59,204 nt of DNA. Source: a virus. Both the position numbers and the translations under genes were made by a program. The stretch covers positions 1 through 59,204 of IMG/VR virus record IMGVR_UViG_3300029448_000035; one strand, written 5' to 3'. The notes below the pieces were generated by a model that was not told where the DNA came from, searched no databases, and saw only the letters and a list, made by a program, of their open reading frames with translations. The first letter of the stretch is position 1. Every line of letters begins with the position of its first letter. Shown here in pieces: positions 30,418-42,400 of the stretch.

Positions 30418-31389
30418 ATGCCACTACTCCTTCCATTGCTTGCGTCAGCTGGTTCTGCTTACCTCCAAAACAGGGGTCAGAAGAAGCAGCTTGAGCGTGA
30501 CGAAGCCAGAAACAAAGAACTACTCAATAAGAACAGGGCTGATGCCGCAAAGAGGCAAGCTCAAGTAGAGGGTAGTTTTGGTGTAAACAAGTATGCCCTA
30601 GAAGCTCTTGAACAAGCTAGAGGTAGGCAAGGCATTAAAGAAGCTCAGGATCAGTCGAACCTGTCGGCTGCAAACCAGATAGAGCTTGCCGCTAGGCTGG
30701 GGGCTAGGGGCGGGGTCAATGCCGCCGCCATCGAGAGAAGCAGACAGAACCAAGTCTTGCAGGCTGGTGCCGCACAGAGAAAAGAAGAGCGTGCCGCCTT
30801 GAACAAGGTTGGGTCAGAAAGAGCTAGGTTGGACGATGTCAAGAGATCACGAGACTCGCGATTGGAGTCCCAGGCCGCAGATACCGCCGCTAGAGCGCAG
30901 GAAAACCTGTTTAACGTAGAAGATCAAAAGTCTAACCTAAACAGGAACCTTGCCACCAACCTGATCAGCTCGGCCATGCCGCTGCTCGGAAGCATTGGTG
31001 GCGGGGGTGGCGGTGCAGGTGCTGGTGCCGCATCCACCTCAGGGTCTGGACTCAACTTAGGTGGGCAAATGGCGGGCAGCTTTAACGATTCTGGCGGATA
31101 TGAATTCCCAACTGGAGGATTTGGTTCCTACAACTTTGGAGCCACTGATGGTGGAGGTCTTCCACTCCCGTTTCGGCCTTTTCGAATGCGTCGATCTGGC
31201 AAGCACGGTATGAAGACGCCTGGTAAATTTAGCCATGAGTCTAACCCTATCAACCTGATGAAGGATGGAGCTAAGGTGGGTGAAGTCACTGGAGGTGAGT
31301 ACGTTGTAAATCCAGGTCAGGCGAAGAAGATCGCCGAGCAGAGCGCCTATGCAAGGATGCTATTTAAAAAGTTTGATAAAGAAGCGTAA
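30418..31389 (+). CDS. Internal virion protein with GGEYVVNP module (323 aa)
   Basis: A hydrophobic start MPLLLPLLASAGSAYLQNRG is followed by a long charged helix (about 20-190), a Gly/Ser-rich linker (about 196-225) and a C-terminal module with HESNPINLMKDGAKVGEVTG and GEYVVNPGQAKK. That module occurs at the ends of internal or tape-like proteins in Bacteroidota phages. The helical body resembles T7 gp14-type core proteins. It is probably ejected with DNA. Confidence 0.6.
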   Translation: MPLLLPLLASAGSAYLQNRGQKKQLERDEARNKELLNKNRADAAKRQAQVEGSFGVNKYALEALEQARGRQGIKEAQDQSNLSAANQIELAARLGARGGVNAAAIERSRQNQVLQAGAAQRKEERAALNKVGSERARLDDVKRSRDSRLESQAADTAARAQENLFNVEDQKSNLNRNLATNLISSAMPLLGSIGGGGGGAGAGAASTSGSGLNLGGQMAGSFNDSGGYEFPTGGFGSYNFGATDGGGLPLPFRPFRMRRSGKHGMKTPGKFSHESNPINLMKDGAKVGEVTGGEYVVNPGQAKKIAEQSAYARMLFKKFDKEA

Positions 31390-33407
31390 TGTCAATTTAC
31401 ACCAGAGGCGTTCGGGGGACAGCCCCGACCAGAGAAGAAAGTAGACCCATCGGCTCCAAGAGGCCGCTCGATGAGTTTAAGGAATTCTCTGAGCAGCACA
31501 TCAAGGAGAAGAAGGAGGCTGCCGCCCTGAAGGAGTCCGCTGAGTATCAGAGAAAGCAGCAAGAAGCAGCCAATCTAGAAGAAAGTAGGAAGCAAGCTGC
31601 GGAAATGCAGCAGGATGCAGAAAAGCAAGCAAAGGAGCAGAGAGAAAAAGAGCTAGAAATGTCTCAGGCCGCAAACGATGCGGGAAGGCCTGACACGACA
31701 TACATGTACAACAGCCACTATGACATGGTCAAGGAGTTTGCTGAGTACCTGTCTAATCCAGACACTATAAAACAGTATGCCTCTTCTCCAAAAGGTGAGA
31801 TGGAGTTTAATGGTCTGATCGACCAGCTGATGTCTATGACCAGCGACTTTGAGGCCTACTACAAAGAGACATATGGATCTCCTGAAGACGAAGACGAGAG
31901 GTACACGTTCATGGGGTCCGAGAACAGATTCAAACACGGAGTGTCTAACATCGGCGACCTTAACGTAAACACAAGTCACGAGGAGATGATGGCTAGGCTT
32001 ATGAAGCTAGACTCTCACCTTCATAAGGAGATGAAGATTGTAAATGGTAAAGCAGTCTTCGTTGGTGAGGACGGGGGGACGTTCAACCCCCAAGACTCTT
32101 TTGACATGGAGGTGTTTTATCCAGAGGTAGAAGAGAGGGCACCCGTAAGTGGAGATCAATATCTTAACTCCACATTCGATCCAAACTACTTTACTTCTAT
32201 AGAGTCTGTTGAGCGTCATGTTAGGTCGGCCTTGAATAACGACAAGGGGTTGCTCCGAGACACTATTAGAGGATATATTGAAAAAAGGCAAGACGAAGAC
32301 CCTGGCTTTAACGAGACTATAGAAAGCATTATTTCTCACGATCCAGAGCGACTGGAGGCTATAAAGCAAACCTTTATTGACGATGCAGTAAGGGCCTACG
32401 AAATCAAAACCCTGAAGCCAGAGGACGTTGAGATAAACATTGACGAGGAAGAAGAAGAGGCTCCTCAGGTATCTGAGCAAGCGGAAACTACAGAAGCTGC
32501 TGTTCAGGAGGACAATTCCGCTATTGAAGAGTCTACAGCTCAGCTAGAACAGGCTCTTGGAAGGACCCCTACAGAAGAGGAGATACAAATGTTGTTTGAG
32601 CCTGAAATGCAAGCCATGCTTAGGGCCATTGGCATTGACATGGATTTTTCCCCCGATGAACAGGCACCTGACGCTCAGTTTCAGAGTGCTGAAACTGAAC
32701 CCACACCAGCGGACTTACAGGACTTTGCTCAAGATATGGGACTAAACCTAAGGGACGTATCTATGGATATGTTCGAGCCAGACACGCCCCTTGGGGACGC
32801 CTTCAGGCAGTACAACATAGAAAGATCCAGGATTAGATCTCTAGTTGATGAGCAAAGAGCACTAAACGCTGAGAGAAACCAGACTATGGTTGACGACTTT
32901 GGAGATAAGTTTAGCGGCGACCTCCAAGAGGCACTGGCTAACTATGGTCAAACTCCAGAGGTTCAGACTCAACCGCAGGGAGATCCGTACTATGACTACG
33001 GAGACGAGAAGATCAACAAGATGATAAACGTCCCCGCCGCTTATACTACAGAGGGGTCTACCAGCACTAGAGGGTTTGAGGGGGACAATGTTAAACTAAA
33101 AACATCTCCAGATCCTAGTCAAGCGCCAAGCGACCTGATCGGAATGTCCTTTAATGCAGACGCAGGGGAGTTTGTAGTTACGCTTAGCGGTGACAGGCAG
33201 GTCAAGCTGTCTATTGATAGGGAAGGTAACATGCAGCTAGACCCCACTGACCTGTCTGGGTTCCTTGATGATGTGGGGAACAGAATACCCATAGGACTCA
33301 TTGTAATACAGGAGTTTAACAAGGTGTATGGTGACGGAGCATTCGGAGCTATAGCTGGAAGATTGCAGAACGAAGCCCTTAGGTCTGCTGGATTGCTGGT
33401 TGAATAA
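31389..33407 (+). CDS. Acidic helical internal virion protein (672 aa)
   Basis: Residues 35-105 form a Glu/Lys/Gln/Ala-rich coiled coil (EYQRKQQEAANLEESRKQAA). Then comes a mixed helical region, an acidic low-complexity stretch (IDEEEEEAPQVSEQAETTEA, about 345-380) and a C-terminal globular part with FVVTLSGDRQVKLSIDREGN. It lies between two likely ejection proteins, the position of T7 gp15-like core proteins. Function inferred from position and composition. Confidence 0.55.
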   Translation: MSIYTRGVRGTAPTREESRPIGSKRPLDEFKEFSEQHIKEKKEAAALKESAEYQRKQQEAANLEESRKQAAEMQQDAEKQAKEQREKELEMSQAANDAGRPDTTYMYNSHYDMVKEFAEYLSNPDTIKQYASSPKGEMEFNGLIDQLMSMTSDFEAYYKETYGSPEDEDERYTFMGSENRFKHGVSNIGDLNVNTSHEEMMARLMKLDSHLHKEMKIVNGKAVFVGEDGGTFNPQDSFDMEVFYPEVEERAPVSGDQYLNSTFDPNYFTSIESVERHVRSALNNDKGLLRDTIRGYIEKRQDEDPGFNETIESIISHDPERLEAIKQTFIDDAVRAYEIKTLKPEDVEINIDEEEEEAPQVSEQAETTEAAVQEDNSAIEESTAQLEQALGRTPTEEEIQMLFEPEMQAMLRAIGIDMDFSPDEQAPDAQFQSAETEPTPADLQDFAQDMGLNLRDVSMDMFEPDTPLGDAFRQYNIERSRIRSLVDEQRALNAERNQTMVDDFGDKFSGDLQEALANYGQTPEVQTQPQGDPYYDYGDEKINKMINVPAAYTTEGSTSTRGFEGDNVKLKTSPDPSQAPSDLIGMSFNADAGEFVVTLSGDRQVKLSIDREGNMQLDPTDLSGFLDDVGNRIPIGLIVIQEFNKVYGDGAFGAIAGRLQNEALRSAGLLVE

Positions 33408-33411
33408 TTGT

Positions 33412-33419
33412 TATATTTG
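33412..33419 (+). promoter_or_regulatory. Late promoter -7 box TATATTTG
   Basis: Exact box 17 nt before ATG 33437. The leader has a small CCTC/GAGG inverted repeat (33,420-33,435). Confidence 0.75.
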
Positions 33420-33436
33420 CCTCTACAACTTGAGGC

Positions 33437-36400
33437 ATGGACGAAAAGTACTTTAAAGTAGTAGACAAGATGGTTAGTCAGGGAAAATCCTCTGACTACA
33501 TTCTTCAGGTATTGAACATGCAGCAGGCTGGGGTTTCCGAGGGAGACCTCGCCGCGTACATGGAACTAAAAAAAAAAGATTCAGGGTCGGGCGGACAAGG
33601 TTCAACACCTGGACCTTCTACTGGATCCAGTTCGGTAGACGGAAATTCGGAATCTACTCTGGGGTTTTCTGAAGCCTTTCAGCTCTCTGGAGAGCAGGGG
33701 GTTAGGATGAACGAGGTGGTTCAGGAAAAAATAGAAGACGACCCCACTGGACCAAGCATTACTCCAGACGACCCCAGATTTGACGAAGCCAAAGAGAGGG
33801 CAGAAGAAGCAAAGAGGTCGGGGTCTCTAAACAGGACTACAGAAGAAAGGACTGGGCTTGATTACGAATCCTACTTTGAAGAAAGAAATCTAGAAGAAAA
33901 TGTCGTACTCAATGACATTTGGAACTGGACTGAGTCTAAGCTTAACGAGGTCATGCCTGAGACCTTCGATAAGCTTGTTAACAGCGGAGACCTTCAGCAA
34001 GAGGTCGCTAGAATAAAAGATAGGCCTGACCTTCAGATTGGACAAACCTTTATAGACTACGGAGAGGCGGACATGATTCGAGAGCCTGGTGCTCCGTTTC
34101 TTGTCCCCGACTCGGCCAATGCGCCTCAATTCTATGTAGATGCGGATTTTAGGGCGGACAAGGTTTCTGAACTAAGAAACTATTGGGTTCAGGAAAAAGC
34201 AAATCAGTTTCTCCAAACGGAGTTTAAGGATCAGGTAAAGGATTACGTAAAAGAAAAGCACCCCGATCTTTCAGAAGACGCCCTTGAAGCTCTTACTGAC
34301 AAGATGTACTATGACTTCGGCATCGATGTCGACCTCGACGACGACAACAAGATTAACGAACAACCATGGGTACAGGACTTCGTGAATAGCGCTGGATCGT
34401 CCACAAGAGACTTGTTTGTTGGGGCGGTTCAGCTTGTTGCTGGAGGCATTAACGAAGTCGCCAATATAAACGACAGGACAAGAGCAGCCAGAAACGCAAG
34501 ATTGATATCTGAGGCTGGGAATTTTGGACCAAGAAACACTACTGTGTTTACGGGTGACAAAGAAGGCATGCTTACCGCCTTTGGAAACGGAAACTACGGT
34601 GCAGGATTTTGGCAGCTTGGAACTGGTATCGGTGAGGTTATACCTCAGACTGCTGCTATCGTAGGGTCTACAATGGCTGGAATGCCCAACGTTGGACTTG
34701 GTCTTGTAGTTGCCGCTGGGGGTGGGGGCGCTTACGCTCAAGCCGCTCTTGATCCCAACTCAACAGGTTTTTCTAGACTCGCTTACGCGGGTAGCGCGAT
34801 GGGCATAGAGTTCGTTGGGGGTAGAATTCTGCAAGGAATCACTAAGGGTAGCTCCAAGTGGATGCTAGAGAACATATCAAGGCTTGAGAGAAGAGGGCTT
34901 AGCAGGCAGGTGCTTAACAGTGGAAGAAGGTCCTGGCTCCACCCTCAGGCTGTCAGGGGTGTGTCTAACGCAAGTCAGCTTAGGGGTAGTTCTTCTTGGT
35001 TTGCTCATTCTCGCGCACTACTAGATACATGGAAGGCAACCTCCATGAGGCTTGGAATGGGGTCTTCTACAGAGGCGGCAGAAGAGGGTATTGCTTATGC
35101 TTTTGACGAGTTGGTTTCAAAGCCCCTGATACTGGGGCAGGAGTCAGACTTCAACCTGATCGATCTGTTTGAGCAAAGTATTCTCGGAGGATTTGGAGGT
35201 GCCATGGCTGTAGGTGGGGGTTTCGCTCACGGAAACTCTGTGGCTGGAGCAAGAAGCAGGGCCAACGCCAACGCTTTAGACATAAGAAATCTGGAGAGAA
35301 GGGCTGATGAGCTTGAGGTTAAGGCTCAAGAGGCTATCAACGAAGCAGAGAAAAGGGGGTATCAGCGGATGGCCGACAGCAATAGACTGAGGGCTCATCG
35401 CATGACCGAGGCAAATGCTAGGTTCTACGACATGCTTCAACTGAGACACCCTCAGTTGTTTGAGGCCGTTCAGAAGTTGGATCAGGAGATCAATGCCATG
35501 TCCAACATGATTGATCAAAACCAGACTCCAGACACAAACGTAGACCTTGAGTCTGAACTCAACAAGGCTGTTCAGGAGAGACAAAAGCTGGTGAACAGCG
35601 TAGCCTCTGAGACCGTCACCCTGACCGATCAGGAAAACGAAACAAAGTTTGATGCCGCTGCAGAGGCACAGATGAGTCAGCTTGACTTGGATGTCGCTCA
35701 GGTTGAGGCCGCAGCAGACGACATGATGAGTAGGATGCAGCGAGGAGAAACTACTTCTGACGCTGTTGATCAAGCATTTAAAGTTGCAGAGCAGGCAAGG
35801 CAGAAGAGGTCTGAGGTCAAGGCTCTTATCGAACAGCACAACGAAATAAAGGAGCAGCTGAAGCAAGAGGACGTAGATCCAGAGGTTGCTGCGGACCTTC
35901 AAAATCAGCAAGAAGACATTAGGCAGGAGCTTTCTCAAAAGACTGGGGTTGCGGCGGAGGCCTTTGGGTCTGTGTCAGAAGCAGAGACTCAGATCGAAGG
36001 GGAGGCACGACTTACTCAAGAGTGGTTGGACGGAACCATACAGGGCCTAGAGAACTCCTCCCTTTCTTCCGATAGGGTTAGAGAGATACTCGATGGGGAG
36101 GGTGACTTCGCCATGCTTACTGCGGAGAACCCCAACGCAAAAACTGTAAGTGAGGGCAAGAACATTCAGTTCAACAGGATGGCTCTGAGGTGGCTTGTAA
36201 GCAGAGGGTACGAAGGGAAGATTCATCGTATCGTAGGTAAGTACGATGCGGGGGAGAACAGCTTCCTTGTGGAGGATATGACCATTGAGGATTCTATTGA
36301 GTTCGCCAAGAAGTTTGGTCAAGAGAGCGTAGCTCACAGGACGGGTCTTGTGCAGGCTGACGGCTCCATCAACCTGTTCGAGGGTAAGCCCGTATATCAC

Positions 36401-39400
36401 GAGACCAACCCAGACAACTTCTTCTCGGTCATCAAAGACACTGAAGGGAACCAGACCTCGTTCTCGTTTATTCCTTCTGACCAGTACATGGATGCTGACG
36501 GCAACACCATTACTGGAGAGGAGTACACCGAAAGGTCCAAGCAAAACGCTAGGGACTTTTCTGACATCGAGGCTGCCATTCAGGAGAATCCAGTGCAGGA
36601 AGAAGGGCAGACTGAGCAAAAGGAGGGTGTAAATGCGGCTGAAGATGGATACGTCACGGTTCGCACAAACTCAGATGGATCCTCTGCTGTAGTTGCGGGA
36701 CAAAACGGAGTCGAGACTGCGGCTGAAGCCAAGGCTATAAACAACCTCACCAAACTGGTCAAGGCTCTGTTCGGGGACAATGTGGAAGTTAGGATCTACC
36801 AGAGTCAAGATGCGGCAGACGCTGTCGAGGCTGGCTCTTGGGGTGGCCTATTCACAAAGTCAGACGGTAAGAGGGTGATACACATAAACCCTCAGGCGAT
36901 TAGAGATAACGCAAGGCTGGAAGGTGAGCAGTTCAGAGGAGCCCTTAGGGAGAAATCCTTTAAGGAAACTCTCCAAGAGGAGGTTATGCACTCCGTCATA
37001 GGTGCAAGCCTATTTAACCTCTACATGAAGTCCCCCAGGCTGGCCTCCAGGATGGAGAGCCTAGTCATGAAGCTTGCCGAAAAGGAGAACCTTGATGATG
37101 GAAGCCTTGGACTGAGAGAGAGAGTTGAGTCGAAGAAAGCTCAGTATGGGAGAGGAGCAATTACTCAGAAACAAAAGGCGGAGGTATTTGAAGAGACTGT
37201 CATTGAGTTTCTCTCTGCGTACGCGGCTAACCCAGACAGGTTCCAATTCTCTCAAGTAGACAAGTTCAGGATTGCACTGAACAAGATGCTTGTCGACCTG
37301 TACGGAGCTATGGGTAAGACGTTCCAGATTGATAGCGTCGATACCCTCTTGGAAATTGGAAAGAAGTTCTCTGCAGCTCAAGAAAGAGGTGAGACCTTTA
37401 GGTTCGATGTCGAGGAAGCTGGGGATCAGAGAGCGTCAGAAAGAATATCCCCCACCCGAATCCCGACGAACGAGAACGGCAAGATTACTGTCAAGATGAA
37501 GGAGACGTTCTATAGGTACGACATAGGATTCAAGAAGGACATTGGTAGTGAAGAGATCACTAGGGAGTTTAACGATGTATGGCACTTCATAAACTGGTGG
37601 AAGAAGTCCACCAAAATGGGTGAGGATCAACACTTCTTTTCATTCGAAACCACAGACGGAACCCCAATCGACGTCGAAAGAATCAAAAACTACAAGTCTA
37701 GAAGAAGTGATCGAATAACGTCTGTTGAGTCATCAAAGCAAATTAACAGCATGATCTCCGATGCTGTGTCTCAGAAGATCATATCCCCTGTGGTTGCCGC
37801 TAGGATTCGCAACAAGATAAAAAGGACTCTTAACAAGATGTCCGTTATGGAAAGAAACAACAGGGTTAACTCTGACAGATATAAGAGGGAGGTTGCGCTC
37901 GTAAGAAGATTTGAGGAAAATACTGAGCAGCTAATACAGAAAGAAGCGAGAGCAAAAGGAAAAGAGTTTATTAGGGGCGGAATGGATGACGTGTCCAGAG
38001 CCTCTCACTACCTAAGGCTTGACCTAATGGGTCGGCTTGGCGCTGATGAGTACATGACCCGCAGGGCCAAGATAAAAGACTCTATACAGAGCTTGACTGG
38101 AATCAATCTGAACAGAGTAAAGAATAAGCTTGAGGAGGAAATACTTATTCGTCAGGCAATCATGAACATGCCTGAACACGTTCCCCCTGGCTACTCTGCT
38201 GGTGAGTTTGGGAGGTACAATGACTTAGAGTCCGTTAATGCCTCTTCTAAATTGGCTGACCTTGCCATGTACTACACGGGAGAAAGGTCTTCGGAGGTAA
38301 TAAAAGAAGTTTTTGAAGGAGAGAACCCGATTAAGTTTTTTGAAAACTACCATGAGGCAGCGACTACTAGAGTAAAAGAACTGATTGAAAGTGGCCGCCT
38401 TGACGGCACTGTTCAGGATAACATGATGAGACTTCACTTCATCATGGCATTTACTTCTGCTCAAAATAGGGCCAACCCGAATGTAGAGGTTGCCATGCAA
38501 ATCCTTGAACTGGCGAACAAAGACAAGGGTAGAAGAGGGGCGCACCTGATTCTGCCTCAGGCTATGATCGACTCCATGAAAAAGAGGGGGACGTTTCCTG
38601 GATTTGACAAAAAGAACTTGATTCCAGGTCACACTCTCTTAGGTGCCAGAAACTCGTTCGACAAGCTTAACGCTCTGATACAGGGGGACTTGAGTGCGTA
38701 TAGCAACAAGCAGATACCAGCAACCGTAAAAGACGCTCTCGTTAGAGCAACTGGAACCAGAGGAAACTTTATTGATGACAACGGAAACGTTATGTGGGAT
38801 TCCGTTATGAAGTTTCTTTTGTCTCCTTACGAGGGCTCTAGAGTTAGAAAAACTGGAACTGTAATGGCTCAGGAGTTGTTCTCTGCGAAGCTGGGTGCGT
38901 GGGCGCTTAACCTATCTCAGTACAGCATGCCCGATCTAAGTGTCGCGGATACAAAGCTTTCAGACGTCCTCACTATAGACAGTCACGTCATGAGAACTAT
39001 GTCCATGCTGTTGGGGAGTAATTACGGATTGGACATTGAAATGCAGATTGAAGCCAACATAGAAAAGCTGGCTGGATGGCTTGTTGAAAACCTGCCCACT
39101 CAAGGTGAATTCGGAAAGAGAAGAAGGTCTTTGAAGAGCAATATGTCTTCATATGGTAGGATATACACCACCTTTCCTGTTTCTGACATTGCGAAAAGAA
39201 CAGGTGTTGCTGCCATAGACATTGCTAGAGACTATTTGTCTACGATCTCAGACGCAGACACAGCAACAAAGCTTGAGGGCTTGCTTTCTGAAGCCATTAA
39301 CCCAACTACAAAGTTCTATGCAGACGATCTTACGAGAACTAGGCAGTTGGTTACAGCTGTTTCCGATGGCGAAATGACACCATCTCAGTTTGGTCAGCTC

Positions 39401-42400
39401 TTGTTTGCAGATAGTCAGGTTTCCACGGCAGAGATACTGAAGGGTAAGGCTCTAACCAGCAAGTACGAGACATATGCGTCCGCTATAAAGGCTTTGCCAA
39501 AAGACGAGGTCAGAGCATCTTCAAGGCTTACTCGACCCCTTTCAAACGGAGACGCTACTGAGTCTCCACTATACAGGCAGAGAACCCTTGATGAGGCTTC
39601 GAAAGTGCGCCCCAACCTCACTATTGATGACGAGGCCGTAATGGAGGCCTTGAGTACAGACGCAACCTCAAGGAGAATCATGGCTAAGGATTCTCAAATA
39701 TCTGAAGGTCAGAAGGTTGGTGTTAGGCTCAACCTCAACGTAATGAAGAACACAGGGGTTCCCGTTCAGACCATGCATGACAAGACCGCATCGGGGGAGG
39801 CGCTTAGGTACGCTGCTGCCGTTACGGTGAAGAACCCTACACTGTATGTCAACCAGAACGCAAGGAGAAAGATCCTTACCTTCCAGGAAAACAAGTTCCC
39901 GATGGCTAGTGTCAACGGGGAGTTCCTCACTGACAAGTTGAATCAAACAGATTTCAACGGTGTGAAAGCATTCTTCAATCCCTTTAAGCACAACGTGTTT
40001 GTAGACGCTTCTGGAAGACCGATTAAGTCTGCTGATGAGGCTACGATTATAGGTAGCGTAGTCTACCTCAGGGGAAACATTGAGTACTACGACTTCAACG
40101 ACCCTATTCTTTTTGAAGGTAGGACTGAGACGGAAGCTCAGAAAGAGAAGAGAACCAAGAGAGGCCCCAAGTATGACAGGGCGCTCAAGCGGTTCGCTGC
40201 ATACTCTAGTAGAATGGGGGTAGAGTTCACCAATCAGGAGGACTTGATGGAGGCATACGACAACATGCCTATCGCCTCTCAAGTTGCGATGAGCGAAAGC
40301 GAAGTCGTAGACAACATGGAGGAGGCTCAGAAGAGGGCAAGCGTCAGGCTCAGGCTTAGGCAGACGGCTGGTCGTGCATCTAGAACGTACCAAGGTGAGA
40401 CCAGAAAAACCATCCTCAACAATCCAAACAACTACTTTACACCTCAGGTCCTCAAGCAGCTCAAGCAACAGCTGGGGAACAAGACAGATGCGGAGCTGAT
40501 CGACATCATGACTGATGACGGTCTTGGTAGGCTGTCTCAGCGCAACGACGACTTGGGTGTTTTGGCTGCAGCAGAGATGATCAACAGGGCTGTTGCGAAT
40601 GGTGACATGGACGCTATACCAGACCTCATCGAGGAGGCAGCTGCCATGGGTACTACAGCTGGTAGGATACTGCGACACCTCAGGGAACTCAGGGGAAGCA
40701 CACCCAGGGGGATTGAGATGGTCATCCTGAAGGAGGTTGAAAGAAGAGGCAACTCCCTGTCGGACGAACAGAAGTCCAGACTCCAAAAGATGGCGGCTGA
40801 GATATTCAGGCTGGGAGCAGAGCACGAGGAGCTCATGAAGCGAGCTATCGCTGGAGAGGATTTAGAGGCTGAGCTGAAAGCTAAGACAAAAGAATACAAA
40901 GAGGCTGAGAAAAATCTAGAGACATTCGCTAACGCAGTGATCGAAAGAGGTTGGGGGCAGATCGGAGGATTGCTGATACAGGGTAATCTTCTTACTCCTA
41001 TGTCTCAGATAACCAACGTGGGGGCGAACATGGTCAACGCATTGGGCAAGGTAGCGGTGGACGCATTGGCTCTCCCGATAGAAAGGCTAGTCAATGTCCT
41101 TGGCATAGACTCCCCGATGAAAAGAAACTACTCTATCAACGCCTACATACATGGTATGAGAAGGTTTGGGGTGGGATTCATGGAGGCTATAGACCAAATT
41201 AAAACTGGTCAGGAGGCTGATGTAACGGAGTGGAGAATGGCTAGGGGCTTTGCTCCATTCAGGTCGCTTATGTCCGCTATGGGTAAAGGAGACTTGCCGC
41301 TTGGTCCTGATGGTAAGGTTTCTCTGAACACTCGCGCTAAGCTGTTTGTTCAGGGTACTCTCGGTATTCCTGCTGAGATCATGTTCCGATTCCTGTCTCT
41401 CGGTGACACTCCATTTAGGAGGTATGTCGAGGGCATTGAGCTGTATCAAATAGGTAGGAATCAGGGTCTTGAGGGTGAGGCACTGAAGAACTTCTTGAAG
41501 TTTCCGACCAAGCAGGCCATGGAGATGGCAGAGGCGGAAGGAAAGAAGCTCACCTACCAAGAGGAGACCATTGCATCGAGGACGGCAGATGACTTTGTGA
41601 AATTTGTGGAGAGGATGACGGCTAGATTCTTCGATTGGATTCCAGGGACCGATGGTAACGCTATAGCTAGATTCTTGATTAGGTCTAACATTCCTTACAG
41701 AAGGACCCCAGCAAACATCTTGTACGACACCCTGACGTTCGCTACACCCTATGTGGCTATCCCAAGAATGATGTCAGAGCTTAGAAATGGTGACGCTCGT
41801 AGCGCATCACAAACCTTGGCTAAGTCCATGATCGGCGGAATGGCTACGCAGGTTACGCTAATGATGATCAGGGAAGGTCTCATATCTGGTGCCATCGAAT
41901 GGAATGAGGATGAGGAGAGAAACATGGCTTACGACCAGTTCCCCCCGAACAGCATCAACATAAGCGCCCTTAACAGGTGGATCAACGGAGAGTCTACAGC
42001 TAAACAGGAGGACGACTACTTCATCTCCTACATGAAGCTCGGAATCATAGGCACCGTGATGGGAAGTGTTGTGAAGGGTGTAGACAGAGGGGAGTTGAAG
42101 AAGAGAGACTACAGTGGAGACAAGTGGGCGTCTCATGTTGTGCAAGACGCATTCGGAATACAGGCGTTTAGTTCCATCGCCCACATGATGGATCAGAGCT
42201 TTGTTCAAGGAATGAACAACTTCATACAAGTGATCTCTACTGGAGACGAAAGGACTTGGGAGAACTGGCTGGGCACTACGTTCCAAGCTATGTCTGCAAC
42301 GGTCCTTCCGAACACCATGACTGCTTTCTACAGGGCAGAGAGGGATTACCTTCCTGACAGCAGGATAACAAAAGACATGGGATTTGCAGAGAGGATCCTG